A DNA stretch of 64,000 nt from Planoprotostelium fungivorum (lineage: Eukaryota > Evosea > Variosea > Cavosteliida > Cavosteliaceae): NCBI GenBank assembly GCA_003024175.1, contig MDYQ01000337.1, positions 1-64,000 on the forward strand. Reading direction: 5' to 3'. A model generated the notes under the pieces. The model had not been told where the DNA came from and made no database searches. It saw only the letters and a list, made by a program, of their open reading frames with translations. This document shows, piece by piece, positions 1 to 11,969 of the stretch. Each line of letters starts with the position of its first letter. The stretch's first letter is position 1. Position numbers and translations under genes: made by a program.

Positions 1-11
1 AAAAGCAGCAG

Positions 12-47
12 TTACGTATTTCGACGAGTACTCTTCGAAATACGTAA
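12..47. repeat. perfect 13-bp inverted repeat with 10-nt loop
   Basis: Arms at 12-24 and 35-47 are exact reverse complements, each containing TACGTA. It lies in what looks like an intron that ends in TTTTCAG at 60. It could form a hairpin in DNA or RNA. No function can be read from the sequence. Confidence 0.7.
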
Positions 48-60
48 ATTGAGTTTTCAG

Positions 61-189
61 GAAGAACATAGTTTTAGAGGCCTCCATCTTACTGAGATGG
101 GCGCAATTGAAGATGAAACCCTCGATACTTCCTCGTTGAATCATTTAGATGGTAGTTTCGATGATATCATAAACCTTCCTCAGAATTAG
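61..189 (+). CDS. 3'-terminal exon of an unidentified gene (partial)
   Basis: An open frame of 42 codons follows a good acceptor (GTTTTCAG) at 60 and ends at TAG 187-189. The peptide is acidic, reads EEHSFRGLHLTEMGAIED at its start, and has no recognised domain. The gene would begin to the left of the window. Frame length and the acceptor are the only support, so this is tentative. Confidence 0.35.
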   Translation, partial: EEHSFRGLHLTEMGAIEDETLDTSSLNHLDGSFDDIINLPQN

Positions 190-372
190 TTGAATCCTAT
201 CGGGTAGTACCCTCTCACCTTCGGATCCTGATTGCGACCACATCTCAACCGAAAGATCTGTTAATCTTTGGTGGCGAGGGAAATGCTAATTCTCAGTCCC
301 ATCTTGGTCCGTTTCTCTCGGCTTCAAGAAACGATCCAAACACAAAGACTCACAAGACATGGGCTCCTTCCG

Positions 373-969
373 TGCATCTTGCCGAAAGAAAATGAACTCT
401 TGGGGTTTGCCGGTGATCTACACCTCATTTACGCCTGGCGAGAAGACGGCTCGATCTACATCACATCATCCACTCCTCAGCGAGCTGCTGATCTGATCGG
501 ATCTTGTGATTTGAAAAATGGAGGTAATATATTGAAATGAAACGAAGGGCTCAAACAATTTGTCCGAGCCTTCCGGAGAAGAAAGAGCGGCTGAATTCAA
601 CTCAGAGTCGGTCGCACTGGGATCGATTCATGCACTCACCAATGAGTAGGACGGTGTTGGGGTGAGGTCTATTGTCTCCCTTCGAACTTCTCATGATCTC
701 AGAGATCGCGTGACCTCCTCCTTCTCAGTACGTTCAAGTTGTGAAATTTTTGATGGCATTTTCGCCCTTCAGCCAAATGAGCGCCCACGGTCTCTATTCA
801 GTATCATGACTATCTCATCAGTGATCTTCCAATATTCGAGTGATGATTTGACTGTCCTGTGTATGGAGGTAGGAGATCTCGTCTGATACGTCCTCTAAAA
901 CGACTTTCAGCTCCCTTCCTTCGTTGGTGATCCGGTGTTGAGGTGAGCTCCGTTGATACCTCCTCTGAT
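373..969. repeat. tandem duplication, copy 1
   Basis: About 597 bp almost identical to 971-1577, with roughly a dozen scattered substitutions and small indels by eye. It carries a short open frame (peptide containing GFAGDLHLIYAWREDGSIY) that is cut short in both copies and matches no family I know. Nothing else gene-like is visible between 190 and 1860. Confidence 0.9.
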
Positions 970-970
970 N
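970..970. other. ambiguous base N at the duplication junction
   Basis: This is the only N in the window. It sits exactly between the two copies of the ~600 bp duplication, which is what a scaffold join or a collapsed or expanded assembly would give. Confidence 0.9.
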
Positions 971-1577
971 TGCATCTTGCCGAAAGAAAATGAACTCTTG
1001 GGGTTTGCCGGTGATCTACACCTCATTTACGCCTGGCGAGAAGACGGCTCGATCTACATCACATCATCCACTCCTCAGCGAGCTGCTGATCTGATCGGAT
1101 CTTGTGACTTGAAAAATGGAGGTAATATATTGAAATGAAACGAAGGGCTCAAACAATTTGTCCGGGAGCCTTCCGGAGAAGAAAGAGCGGCTGAATTCAA
1201 CTCAGAATCGGTCGCACTGGGATCGATTCATGCACTCACCAATGAGTAGGACGGTGTTGGGGGTGAGGTCTATTGTCTCCCTTCGAACTTCTCATGATCT
1301 CAGAGATCGCGTGACCTCCTCCTTCTCAGTACGTTCAAGTTGCGAAATTTTTGATGGCATTTTCGTCCTTCAGCCAAATGAGCGCCCACGGTCTCTCTAT
1401 TCAGTACTCTCATGACATCTCATCGTCAGTGATCTTCCAATGTTCGAGTGATGATTTGACCGTCCTGTGTATGGAGGTAGGAGATCTCGCCTGATGCGTC
1501 CTCTAAAACGACTTTCAGCTCCCTTCCTTCGTTGGTGATCCGGTGTTGAGGTGAGCTCCGTTGATACCTCCTCTGAT
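971..1577. repeat. tandem duplication, copy 2
   Basis: Second copy of 373-969. Differences include GTCCGAGCC versus GTCCGGGAGCC and small indels near 1400-1425. The divergence argues against a pure read-duplication artefact, but two alleles placed in tandem would look the same. Confidence 0.9.
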
Positions 1578-1863
1578 TCTCAATGGGGCACCAGAATCAC
1601 AACGTCTCGCAGAAGGACGGAAGTAAACTCGAACGAAAGGCACACTAGAATCAATCCAGATTTTTATTTGTCGGTCCAAATCCCTTGGTATTATTTTGGC
1701 GCCAAATTCACAAGAGACGCAGCAACACACTAACTTCAGAAGAAGGGATCGGTCTTTATCAACCAAACACGGTAGATCCACCACCTTGACGATCACCTCT
1801 CTGTAGAAATGTGTGCCTGTTGAGACATAGATCAAGCTCAACACGTCCACCTTTCCAGTCTCG

Positions 1864-2184
1864 TCACCGTACTGTGACAGAGCATGAAACCCCTGACACC
1901 TTGAGCGCGATTTTTCTTTGAACAAGTTGATCACATCGTATGAACATGTGGTGTCGTTCCAACACGTCCATCAACTCGAAAGATGGATGTTCGCTCGTAA
2001 GATGACTGTGATGTGTCTGAAACACCTGTCCCTGGATGTTGTGATAGAAGTCTGAAAAGTATCCACCACCATGGTTGACTGTTTCGGAAAAAAAAAGGGA
2101 ATTGGATGATTTTTCCGTAGGTAGATGCTCTTGGTCTAGAGAAGTCAGATTACAAATCTGAACTGCTGCTGTCTCTACCAACAT
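1864..2184 (-). CDS. hypothetical protein, about 106 residues
   Basis: Open frame from ATG 2184 to TGA near 1864, divergent from the receptor kinase that begins 28 bp away. It includes YFSDFYHNIQGQVFQTHHSH and an acidic helix-like segment around FELMDVLERHHMF. No signal peptide, membrane segment or known domain is visible. A second open minus frame from 1934 to 1515 overlaps its end and could be a downstream exon if an intron lies near 1900. Length and the shared divergent promoter are the only support. Confidence 0.35.
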   Translation of the reverse strand: MLVETAAVQICNLTSLDQEHLPTEKSSNSLFFSETVNHGGGYFSDFYHNIQGQVFQTHHSHLTSEHPSFELMDVLERHHMFIRCDQLVQRKIALKVSGVSCSVTVR

Positions 2185-2211
2185 AGACACTCTATCTCAT
2201 GAGTGTCGAGA

Positions 2212-5200
2212 ATGTGTGTCATATTACCCCTCGCTATATACTGCCTCATCTTTCACATCACATCTGCTGTGGACGTCGTCTCGATCGGTTACCTATCAGA
2301 ACTGTCCACGACACTCCCCGCACCCTGCACAATCTCGCCCTCTAACGTGAGCCAAAGGAGGAGTTACGTAAGGTCCAAACTTCTACAGGTCAACTTCACA
2401 GCATTCACACATGTCATAATCTCGACAGCCACATACAACTCATCTTCGTACCAAGTGTCTCTTAATACGAGTGGTCCAGATAGTCCAGAGGGATTCTATT
2501 CACAGATTAAGTCTGCCATTCAATCACAACAGACGACGGTCCAACTATTGGTGAGGATCGAACGAGTTGTCCTCTTGTGACACGAATATCCAGCTCTCCT
2601 TCTTCGGGCCTAATCAGAGAGAGAATCTTTTGTACATTGCGAACGATACGAGGAGACTCTCCTCGTTCTCAGATGCTGTGTACAATTACACCGTTCAACA
2701 TGGATTGGACGGTATAGACATCTTTTGGACACCTTGGAGTGTGAATGACGGTGCGCTGGCCCTGCAGATGATGAGAGTTCTCAACTCTACATTTCGAAGT
2801 CGAGTCAATCCAAAATATTCTGACGGAACGAACATGTTGGTCACCCTCTTCACCACAGGTGATACGACCATCGCCCCGCAGATCGGTCTTATGGACCTAC
2901 AACCTCTGGGTGAGATGTTTTATTGTGATGTCCATATCGTATCACATCACCGTCAATCGAACGCCATCTCTGAAAGAACATGCAGTCGATTGGTTTCATG
3001 TGGAGACGATCGACTATCAGACGGTTCAGACATCTCCCCTACGTGTCCAATTTTCGGCCTCTCAATCGAACTTGGTGAACACCATCTACCAGTACATCGC
3101 ACTCGGCATCTCACCTTCTTCTGTGAGTGATTTCCATTCTCTCACGAAACAAGATGAGATCCATCGATCGAATCAGATGGAAGCTCATTAACGTCTTCAA
3201 TGAAATGACACATGCAAATATTTATATATACTATATATGAAATAAGAGTAGAAGATACGATACATCACACAGAATAAAACGACTGTTCGACTCATCGCTG
3301 CACAGATCGTCTTAGGCATCTCCACTCACGGTTGGGCGTGGCAGCTCTCGTCTACAACTCAAAACACACCGTACAGTTCAGCCACCGGCCCAGCCACCAC
3401 CGGCTGTTCAGGTGACTCACAGCCCCCCTCTCTTCTCACCCGAACAGGAGTCCCGGGGCTATTATTAGGTCGAGAGATCGACGAGGTCATCTACAACGAG
3501 AGCAGCATCTATCACTATCAGTCGACTCAGTCTTCACCTTATCTATTGTACGGTGAAGATCATCAACGCTGGTTGTCTTACGAGAACAATGCGAGCGTCT
3601 CGGCCAAATTGGTCCCCTGGTCACAATACGTGAGATGGAGGGAAGGATATAGAGGATGACACCGTCAGGGATTAAGAGGAGCTTATCTGATGTACATCAG
3701 CACATCTCATCGAATCGAGCAGAACGTCTTCTCCATACTCAACTCCAACGGTGACATTTCAAAGAAGACGAAACTGCAGGACGACAACACGTGAGTTTGT
3801 GGTGGTGAAATTTCGCTGAGTTTTCCAGGAAATCTGTCAGTCCGAGCGGGATCGGTATGGTGATCGTCGGGGTGGTGGTTGGGGTGGTGGTCGGTATCGT
3901 CATGTTGGTCATCACGGTGTTTGCCATCTATCGATATCAAATGAGGAAGCAGGATAGAAAGGAATTGGAAGAGTTGAAGACATTGGAGGAGAAGAAGTTT
4001 CTAACGGACTACACTGCACCGATCGGGAAGCCCACACCCGACGTGATTTATTTCATTTTATTCTTCGTACGATATCGTACATTTCGTTCTCTCTCGTCTC
4101 AAGAGATGTCATATTGATGTCCTCTTCTCATCGTACGATAGGGAAATATTCCCGTGGGCTTCATGGTCGAATTATTGAGAAGTGAGAGATTCATCCATCT
4201 ACAACGCTCGAACATTGGAGACTGATCATCTCTCAGCGGGAGATTGGGATACCATCGACTACAACGAGATTCAGATCGCCGCTCCCGTTGGAAAGGGTGC
4301 CTCGGGCATAGTGTACGCAGGTGATATCACTTTTGGCGAGTTGTAGATACCCACATTTCCCAGGAAAATGGAGAGGAACTCCGGTGGCCATCAAACGAGT
4401 CGAAGTGCAAGACGTAGAGAGCGCTCGAGCTTACCTATCTGAGGTGACGTCAGACATTCCATTTACGTCCATCCACACGTCTGACCTCCACAGATCCAGA
4501 TCATGAAAGAGCTCCGTCCCCACAGCAACGTCGTTCAGTTCCTGGGCAGCTCCGTCAACGCCATGATGAAGAGCGTATTCATTCTGACCCAGATGTGTGA
4601 CAATGGATCACTGTACGATCTGCTTCACTCGAGGGTCACCATAGAGGGTAAAGTATTGGAGAAGATCATCAGAGGCATTGCCGCTGGAATGTACCATCTG
4701 GTGAATATCAAGATATGTCGTCCGTGTTGAAAGTCGTTGTAGATGACGGAGGGAATCGTGCACAGAGATCTCGCGGCGAGGAATATCTTGGTGGGTGGTT
4801 GATGGATTTGATTCTACGTAACGTACGTACGTGGGTACTGATGGAGGTGACAGTTGGATAAGACATTGGAGTGTAAGGTGTCGGATTTCGGTCTGTCGAG
4901 ACACATCGCGGCGGGTGCAGAGAATCAGACGCAGGCTACCGTGGGCCCTCTAAAGCACATGGCACCAGAATCTCTCATGCATTCGAGATACTCTGAAAAG
5001 TCAGACGGTGAGACACCATCTCCATCATGCAGACGATGACTGATGGTGACGACAGTGTGGGCCTTTGGTGTGACTCTTTATGAGATCTACGCGAGGTGAG
5101 ACGGTGATGATGATGGTGGAGGTGTTGAATGTTTATGTAGGACTGATCCATATCCTGGTTATTCACCTGTGGAAGCGGTGGCCAGAATCATCTCTGAAGT

Positions 5201-5348
5201 TCGTCCGCTGAGACTGCAGCCCACGAGGAACATGACCGCACCGATGAGAGAGCTGTTCAACAGCTGCTTCTGCATGGAACCAGCTCTGAGGCCGACCTTC
5301 AAACAGCTGCTGGAGGCGTTAGAAGGCATGACGGTCATGTTCGCCTAG
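2212..5348 (+). CDS. receptor-like protein kinase with GH18 chitinase-like ectodomain
   Basis: A 14-exon model (2212-2550, 2594-2909, 2977-3122, 3306-3629, 3669-3790, 3829-4042, 4142-4181, 4237-4320, 4364-4443, 4494-4700, 4743-4790, 4854-5007, 5056-5095, 5141-5348) keeps frame throughout and gives 773 residues. Residues 1-19 are a signal peptide. Residues ~22-405 are a GH18 (chitinase-type) TIM barrel. The catalytic DxxDxDxE motif reads DGIDIFWT near residue 152, so the last Asp and the catalytic Glu are gone and the domain is probably a binding module. GISTHGWAWQL and RGAYLMYIS match later GH18 strands. A transmembrane helix spans ~426-446. The kinase (~500-770) has GKGASGIVYAG, VAIK, HRDLAARN, DFGLSR and APES in place of APE. 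HRDLAARN is typical of tyrosine or TKL kinases. Inference: a surface receptor sensing chitin-like glycans. Confidence 0.88.
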
Positions 5349-5533
5349 GTATCGATAGAAATAAATGTAAATAAGTTGTTGCGCATTCGCAGATTTCAAC
5401 GGAGAGTGTCAAATGCGAGTTGCAGAAGCATGATCATGTTGACACATTGAAAATGATCGAGTGGAGTAGAGTCAAGCGAATACATCCTCTCTCTTATGCG
5501 GGGTGAGATGAAAATTGACGTTCGAAGATGTGA

Positions 5534-7951
5534 CCCAGATGTAGTATCATTGCCCTGTTGTTCCTCATCACACAAGTTATCTTTTATTTTAGACAATTAC
5601 AAGATGTATCTACGCCGTCTGGCACATCCGAAACCAATCCAATACGAGATTCCACAGAAGAGACTGATACCTCCATCACGACTTCTGATGGAATATTCTT
5701 ACACGTGACCGTAAGTCCATCCACACCTCGTCGATCTGCATCATCACATCAGACGTTTGAAATGCAATTTAGCCAAAGACATTATACGGAACAGAGGGCT
5801 GGTTGACGGTCAACATCACTGGCGTCACCGATCCCCAAATCAATGACGTCATTGCCATCTTTTGCCCAGCAGATAAAAAGCTGATCCATCAGAGACACTT
5901 TCCGTACAAATTCGCGGTGCATCACCCCTTTTACATCGAAGACGATTGACCATTTCATCAGGATGGAACCATGTTGGGTGACCTCTATCTCAACAAAGGA
6001 GTCGGTTCCTATCGTTTCCACCTCATCAACGCCCACGAGAACTTCCGCGTAGTCTTCTATCAGAACGGTGAGCCACAGACGACATCATCATCATGCGGTC
6101 GATCGCATCAGACGCTCACATGAGACACAGCCTCTAAATCTGCAACCATTCGACCCCACAGCGACGGAGGCTTCGAGAAGAAGAACTTGGTCTTGTTATC
6201 CGAAGAACTCTCCTTCTACAATCCAATGATGCCCACACAGATACGTCTGTCCGTCACGGGCGTGCCAGGTCAACTCACAGTCACCTGGTTGACCCACAAC
6301 AAGTGATCAACACCCGAAATCATTCTCATCAGATCTGAGCTTCATCAGGATCACCGATCAGCACGTGTTGATCGAAGATCACGAGGGTGTCATCACACGA
6401 GTCGAAGCCACTCCAACCACATACAGAGAGAAAGGTGAGACCTCATCCTTCCACACCTCACCGACCCCACAGACATGTGTGGATGGCCCGCCAACAGTGC
6501 CGGCTACAAATCACCCGGCAAGATATGGAAGGCAACCCTCACTCGACTCCAACCCAATTCGAAATACCACTATCAGTGTGGCTCGCTCGATTCAGGTTAC
6601 TCACACAAGAATTATTTCTCCGGCCCGAGGGCAGCGGACGATCAGACGCTGAGAATCATGGCTGCGGCAGATCTGGGTAAGACGAACCGTGACGACAGCG
6701 TGTGGCACTGGCCGTTGGAGAAAGAGTCAGGCGTCACCATTGAGAAGATGAAGAAGATGACGGCGGGATCGGACGTCATGCTTTTGGTGGGGGACACGAG
6801 CTACGCTGCGGGGAGTTCGATCCAATGGGACGAGTTTGGACATCAGATGTCGCCGATCGCATCGCAGATCCCGATGATGACGGTGATTGGAAATCACGAG
6901 GCGAATCCGAACGATTCGGGGGGAGAGTGTTCGGTGCCTTATTCTCACAGGTACTCTCATCCCAATAATGGTGAGTGCATATCTGATGTCATCGTCATCG
7001 GTGTGATCACCATCATGTCACCCGCATCACATCATCGTGTTCATCACCATCTCTCACGATCGCGACGATGTGATGACATTGTGACGATTTCAGGTGGAGA
7101 CTTTTGGTATTCCTTTGACATGGGCCCCGTTCACTTTCTCATCTTCTCCACCGAACACAACTTCACCGTGTGTCTCCTCTCTTCTCTCTCCTTCTCTTCT
7201 TCTCTTCTCCTCTTCTCTCTCCTTCTCCTCTCTTCTCCTCTTCTCCTCTTCTCTCTCCTTCTTCTCTTCTTCTCTCCTCTCCTTCTCCTCTCCTCTCGTT
7301 CTCTTCTTCTTCTCTTCATGATTAAGACTTTACAGGAGAAGAGTGAGCAGTACGAATGGATGAAGAGGGACTTGACACTCGTCAATCGAAGTGCGACACC
7401 CTTCCTCATCACTGCAGCTCATCGACCCATGTGGTTCAACGAGTGGAAGGACTCCATAAAGACTCTTCTACAGCTGCACCTCGAACCCCTCTTCTTCAGG
7501 TGATTCAGATGCCAGAGGAGGGACTGAACAGAGACAGGTACAACGTGGATGTCTGTCTATGGGGACACGTGCACAACTACTATCGATCTTGTGATGATGA
7601 TGATGGAGGTGTCGCTGATGAGATGGACAGGTCCGATGTATAGAGGAGAGTGTCATCCGAAGGGTGCCGTTCACCTCCTCATCGGCAACGGAGGTTTCAA
7701 CAACGGGAGAAAGTTGAAGAAGGCCCCGTGGCTCATGTTCCAAGATGCGGGACACGGCTTCACCCATCTCACGGTGCGTCCACTCTCTATAGACGATACG
7801 AATGGTCGGTCTGTGTCGATGTGTGGGACTGATGGAGAGGCAGGTGACGGCGAGCACGATGACAGTCAAGTACCTGTCAAACAAGAGCGGGATGTTGGAC
7901 AAGCTGGTGTTGAAGAAGAGGAAGAGTTTCGAGTGGAACGAGGGAGAATGA
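5534..7951 (+). CDS. purple acid phosphatase (metallophosphoesterase)
   Basis: Secreted or lysosomal phosphomonoesterase with a two-metal centre. The metal-ligand blocks appear in order: ADLG, GDTSYA, GNHE, AAHRPMW and GHVHNYYR, all intact. An N-terminal beta-sandwich (WLTVNITGV, then SVTGVPGQLTVTW) precedes them, as in plant-type high-molecular-weight enzymes. The C-terminal block has GNGGFNNGRKLKK. The intron around 7166-7335 is an almost pure pyrimidine tract of about 150 nt. The stop is TGA at 7949-7951. The first exon is unclear: a hydrophobic stretch (SIIALLFLITQ) near 5540-5575 looks like a signal peptide but lacks an obvious in-frame ATG, so the 5' end is approximate. Confidence 0.85.
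7166..7335 (+). repeat. CTT/CTC pyrimidine-tract intron
   Basis: Intron of the acid phosphatase gene made almost entirely of C and T in TCTTC/CTCTC arrangements, ending in TTTACAG. Simple-sequence expansion. It creates spurious open frames rich in Ser, Leu, Arg or Glu. Confidence 0.75.
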
Positions 7952-8048
7952 AGATAGAACGTGTACATGCATGTGTAGGATGATGTGTCTGTGTGTAGAG
8001 TGTGCACGTTTCAAAATTTGTCGCCTTCATTTTCAGCTGACGGAACAC

Positions 8049-8963
8049 ATGTCAACATCATGGGGTGGGCAGTATGCTCGCGTCTTGATCGAGAACATCT
8101 TGCCAAATGTGGATGCGACGGATATCTTCTCCATCGCTTTAGTGTGTAGATCTTGGAAAGATGCATTGTATCAGTCTGTGACGGTCTGGCAAGCCATCGA
8201 ACTAGGTATACCTAAACCTCGTCAATGGAGTGACGAATTACTTTTTGTCCGCCTACTCGATTCCTTCAGTAATTGTCCATACATCAGAGAGAACATACGG
8301 GTATTACGTATCTCTCACGCACAAGAGTATGGATCAACTTTTGAAGAGGTCTTATCTCACCTTCAGTTTGTCGTACGATTTCCACAACTGAGGTCATTGA
8401 TCCTCAGCAACGAGATCAAAATCACCATCACGCAGGTGAATATTCTCCTCCATTCTGTCTGATCTCATCCAGGTCAAATGGGTCATAACAGCCCTGCCAG
8501 AACTGCAGACATTCAAAGCAAACATCAGACATTCCCAACAATACACTGATGGTCTCGAGGAATTAGTTCTATACAAGGACGAACTCAAATGCCTTGCCAT
8601 AGGGAGATTGAGGGGTGTTGCGTGCACTCAGATCTTTGGTTCTACAACCCAACTGATGGAGCCGTGGAAAGGCAAGAGAGTCAGGAAGTTGAAGGTGAGA
8701 TGGATCATCCTACGTGCTGTTGATGTCTCATCAGCTCAGTGGAAGACTCTTTTCACTGGACGGAAAGGAAAAGGTCTTCGATCTGAGACCCATCTTTAGT
8801 CGGGGTGGCCTCTTACAAAACCATCGCTTCAATGATTCCGATCAAGTCATACAAGTGATTGATTGTCACATCATCCCTCCTCTCAACTCTTATTTACCTC
8901 TCACAGGACCTTAACGTATTAACCGAGCGATTGAAAGAATGCAAGCCACTGGATGGATGGTGA
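8049..8963 (+). CDS. F-box protein, possibly the 5' part of a larger gene
   Basis: ATG at 8049 opens MSTSWGGQYARVLIENILP, followed by an F-box-like block (LPNVDATDIFSIALVCRSWK). The rest is leucine-rich and repeat-like (FVVRFPQLRSLILSNE; LKCLAIGRLRG). Introns near 8433, 8695 and 8862 keep frame. The last codons end in TGA at 8961-8963. Alternatively GTGAGC at 8960 is a splice donor. Joined to the acceptor before 9005 it stays in the frame of the next gene, so an F-box plus nucleotidyltransferase-like fusion is possible. F-box proteins usually recruit substrates to an SCF ubiquitin ligase. Confidence 0.65.
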
Positions 8964-8969
8964 GCCATC

Positions 8970-11897
8970 ATGGATGGTCTAAATCCACTCCTTAACAAAA
9001 CCAGGTCGACCCAGCAGCTATCGTTCAAGAGTGAATTACCTCCCATCCTCATATTACCTGAGGGCCAATCGATCGATAATCCACAAGAGCAGCAGGTTCA
9101 TCTTCCATCACCAACATCATCATTACATCGATCATCATCTCGTGCGATCGTCTCACCCAAAAAGGTCCTCGACGCTTGGAAGACCTTCACCTCCACCCTC
9201 TGCCGTGCCATTCCGGTACGACTCATCTACAACCCGCCATTCCTGACCCTCCCAGGTACTCCTCCCCTTGCGTCTCTCGCCCCGGCGTCATCGCATTCTC
9301 TTCTCATCGCGTTGGTTCAAAGGTGCCTCCTTTCAACCCGGTACAAATCTGGATCGCTGCTGCTCTCCAGAGGAGGCCGTACGATTGGTCCGTTCGGGTC
9401 TCATCGTGGCTCATGGTCCCGATGCGAGGGAGAGGTGGATGTTGGATAAGATATTCAGCGACATCGTGTGCAGAGAGGATGATCTCATTCACAGGAAGGA
9501 GATCCTGAAGAAAGTACTGAGGTGAGAGGAGAGAAACGAATGGAAGATGAGATAGGACAGCTTGGCACCGCATTACAGACTTTGCACAAAAAAGACAACT
9601 GACATCCATTTGAAGGGTGATCCTCTCCCTCTTCGATACATCACATGAATGATATCGAGGCTCGTTGTAGATGACCTGATCACCAACAGGTGTACCGTTC
9701 GTTCCTCTCCTCGAAGAAGACCATCTCAACTTGCTCGCCCTGCACATGTCAAAATACGGACAACAAGGGAAATTTACACACGCCGCCGTACAGGAGACCA
9801 ACAGATTCATCCACTCGCTCTTCCACGCCTATGACAGAGTGGACGAACACGTACCTCGTGTGAGGGCCTATAGGACGCTGGCCCCCTTGCCTACTTTTCT
9901 GACAAATAAGAGAACGATCGGATTATTTCGAGGAATGGATCTGTCTGACGATCGAGATTTACACGCAATTTCCATGGAATCTCCGCGGCAAGAGAGGGTA
10001 GAGAGTATGACGTACGTAAATCGAAATTTCGAAGATGATGTCGTATACGATGTCGTGGAATGACGAGTGCAGGCGTGATCAGAGGGAGATGATCGAGCTG
10101 GAAGATTCAATGAGAAGGCTGTTCGTATCGGACAGGCAGAACCACAAGCTGGACGATCTATATTTAGATCTCATCGACGTATACCGCCACCCTTCCGAAT
10201 TCAAACGCTCCCCCCTCAACCTAGAAGAAGTGAGAGAATTTTCCCGGATCTTTCTCATCTACAACGCAGCGAAAATGCGTCCTCTTATTTCGACACTTCA
10301 TGCGAGACGACAGAGGCATCTCACAAGTTCCATCCTCTAATGTACCCTCCATCGTGGAGCCTCTCGTCTTCACAGAGAGAGTCAAGTCAATGTTGGGTGA
10401 CACCTTCAGAGGTCTAGACTGGAAGAACATCTTCATTGCCGGTGGTTCCATACTGGGTGCACTCAGTTCAGACAACATGGCAATGAATCCGGGGTCTGAC
10501 ATTGATTTGTTTGTTTATGGACTGGAAGTGGAGGAAGCCAAAGAGAAGGCGAGAAAGATTGCTGAGGTGAGGGTGATGCGATGATTGTCATCAGATGATG
10601 ATCGTGATGATCATCTATCAACTCGAATAGGTCGTCTGCGAAAATTTTGGACCCGATTATGAGAACAAGTTGCTCATCTTTCGTTCTAAATATAGCATCA
10701 CTATCACACGTCCGTGGCCCCTACCACACATTCAAGTATCCCCTCTCTCATTTCATCTCTTTTCATCTCTCCTTCTATTTCATCCTTATTCTCCTCCCTC
10801 ATTCAATATCATTCCATCTCAATCCTCTCAACTTCTGTAGATCATCTTACGTCTGTACAAATCTCCCGCCGAAATCTTGTTGGGCTTCGATGTAGATTGC
10901 TGCTGCGTTGGTTACGATGGTGTACGCCACACAGAGAGCGCAGAGAGCGTTGAACAAAGGGTACAACCTCATCAATTGGACCAGACGATCTACAACGTAC
11001 GAATCGAGGTTGTACAAGTACGCACTGAGAGGATTTGGCGTTATGACCAGTGGCTTCACGAGGGATCAGGTGATCACGTGACATTCGATCCATCTACAAC
11101 GACATCGATACCACTTCCGTGACATCACCTCTTCCTTCTCTCGTTCGTATCCTTTTTGATCCTGCAGAGACAGAGACGAAAACTAGGAAGATAACATCCT
11201 CTACATCTCTTGACATTGTACAGATCAATCCAGAGGTCTACACGAAGAGAGTGAAGAATGGATTGGGTTATCTACTGTCTTTGGATTGGGGGAAAAGTAG
11301 TCAACTCCCTCACAATCTTCGGACGAGGAGAGGACTCAGGAAGTCGAACGAATCGTTCCGTGTGTGTGACGTCATCGCCTCGTTGTAGCTGACCGGATTC
11401 CAGCGGGAAGATTTCCCGCCGTACGGTGATTACGGTTGGAGCCCCCCGAACCGTCCGGACTGGAATCCAGATCGCATTCGCATTCACATGAATCAGACGT
11501 CCTCCATCATGGATGAGCTCTCATTGAAGAAGAGAGAGGATTGGAGTGACATCGTCTGGAGACAGGATGATCCTGGAGGTCAAGAGGGTCACCTCTTAAC
11601 GGGTAGTTTCCAGCCCCTGCCACCTCATCAGGAAGATTACGTGTTCCTCGTGGATCGTCTACCCTGTGGTGAGCGTTTGTGGTCCTCCCCCCTGAACCAC
11701 TCTCAGCAGAGGAGAAGGCTGTGGACGTTGAGAGCGAAGAGGACACTGTTGCGAGCACACCTTCGGTCCAATTCAAAGAAGAAGAGGAGGAAGAAGAAGA
11801 AGAGGAGGAAGAAGAAGAAGAGGAGGAAGAAGAAGAAGAAGAGGAGGAAGAAGAAGAAGAGGAGGAGGAGGAGTATGAATTTTCTTACATAAAGTGA
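8970..11897 (+). CDS. nucleotidyltransferase-fold-like protein with poly-Glu tail
   Basis: ATG at 8970 with many short introns. The central block reads IFIAGGSILGAL, then NPGSDIDLFVYG, the G-S-D-x-D pattern of nucleotidyltransferase-fold proteins. It is followed by IILRLYKSPAEILLGFDVD, VGYDG and RRSTTYESRLYKYALRGF. These blocks recur together in uncharacterised protist proteins (family memory, not checked). An intron at ~10230-10270 ends CATCTACAACGCAG. Around 10,915 the frame moves by one base between VGYDG and VYATQ with no visible intron, so a small indel or sequence error is likely. The C-terminus is about 34 consecutive Glu (11,776-11,876) before the TGA at 11895-11897. Whether it transfers nucleotides is unknown. 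Confidence 0.6.
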
Positions 11898-11969
11898 TGA
11901 CGACGGCCTTTTATAGAGTATAATTCGGTACACGATTCAATCTGTATGTGGTGGTGTAATGGTATCGTT

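Noticed and set aside
4333-4340. TTGTAG as the acceptor for the kinase exon beginning KWRGTP
   Set aside because: Phase is wrong; the CCCAG at 4359-4363 gives G-K-W-R in frame.
7131-7412. Arg/Glu-rich minus-strand open frame
   Set aside because: It is the complement of the pyrimidine-tract intron of the acid phosphatase; low complexity, no gene.
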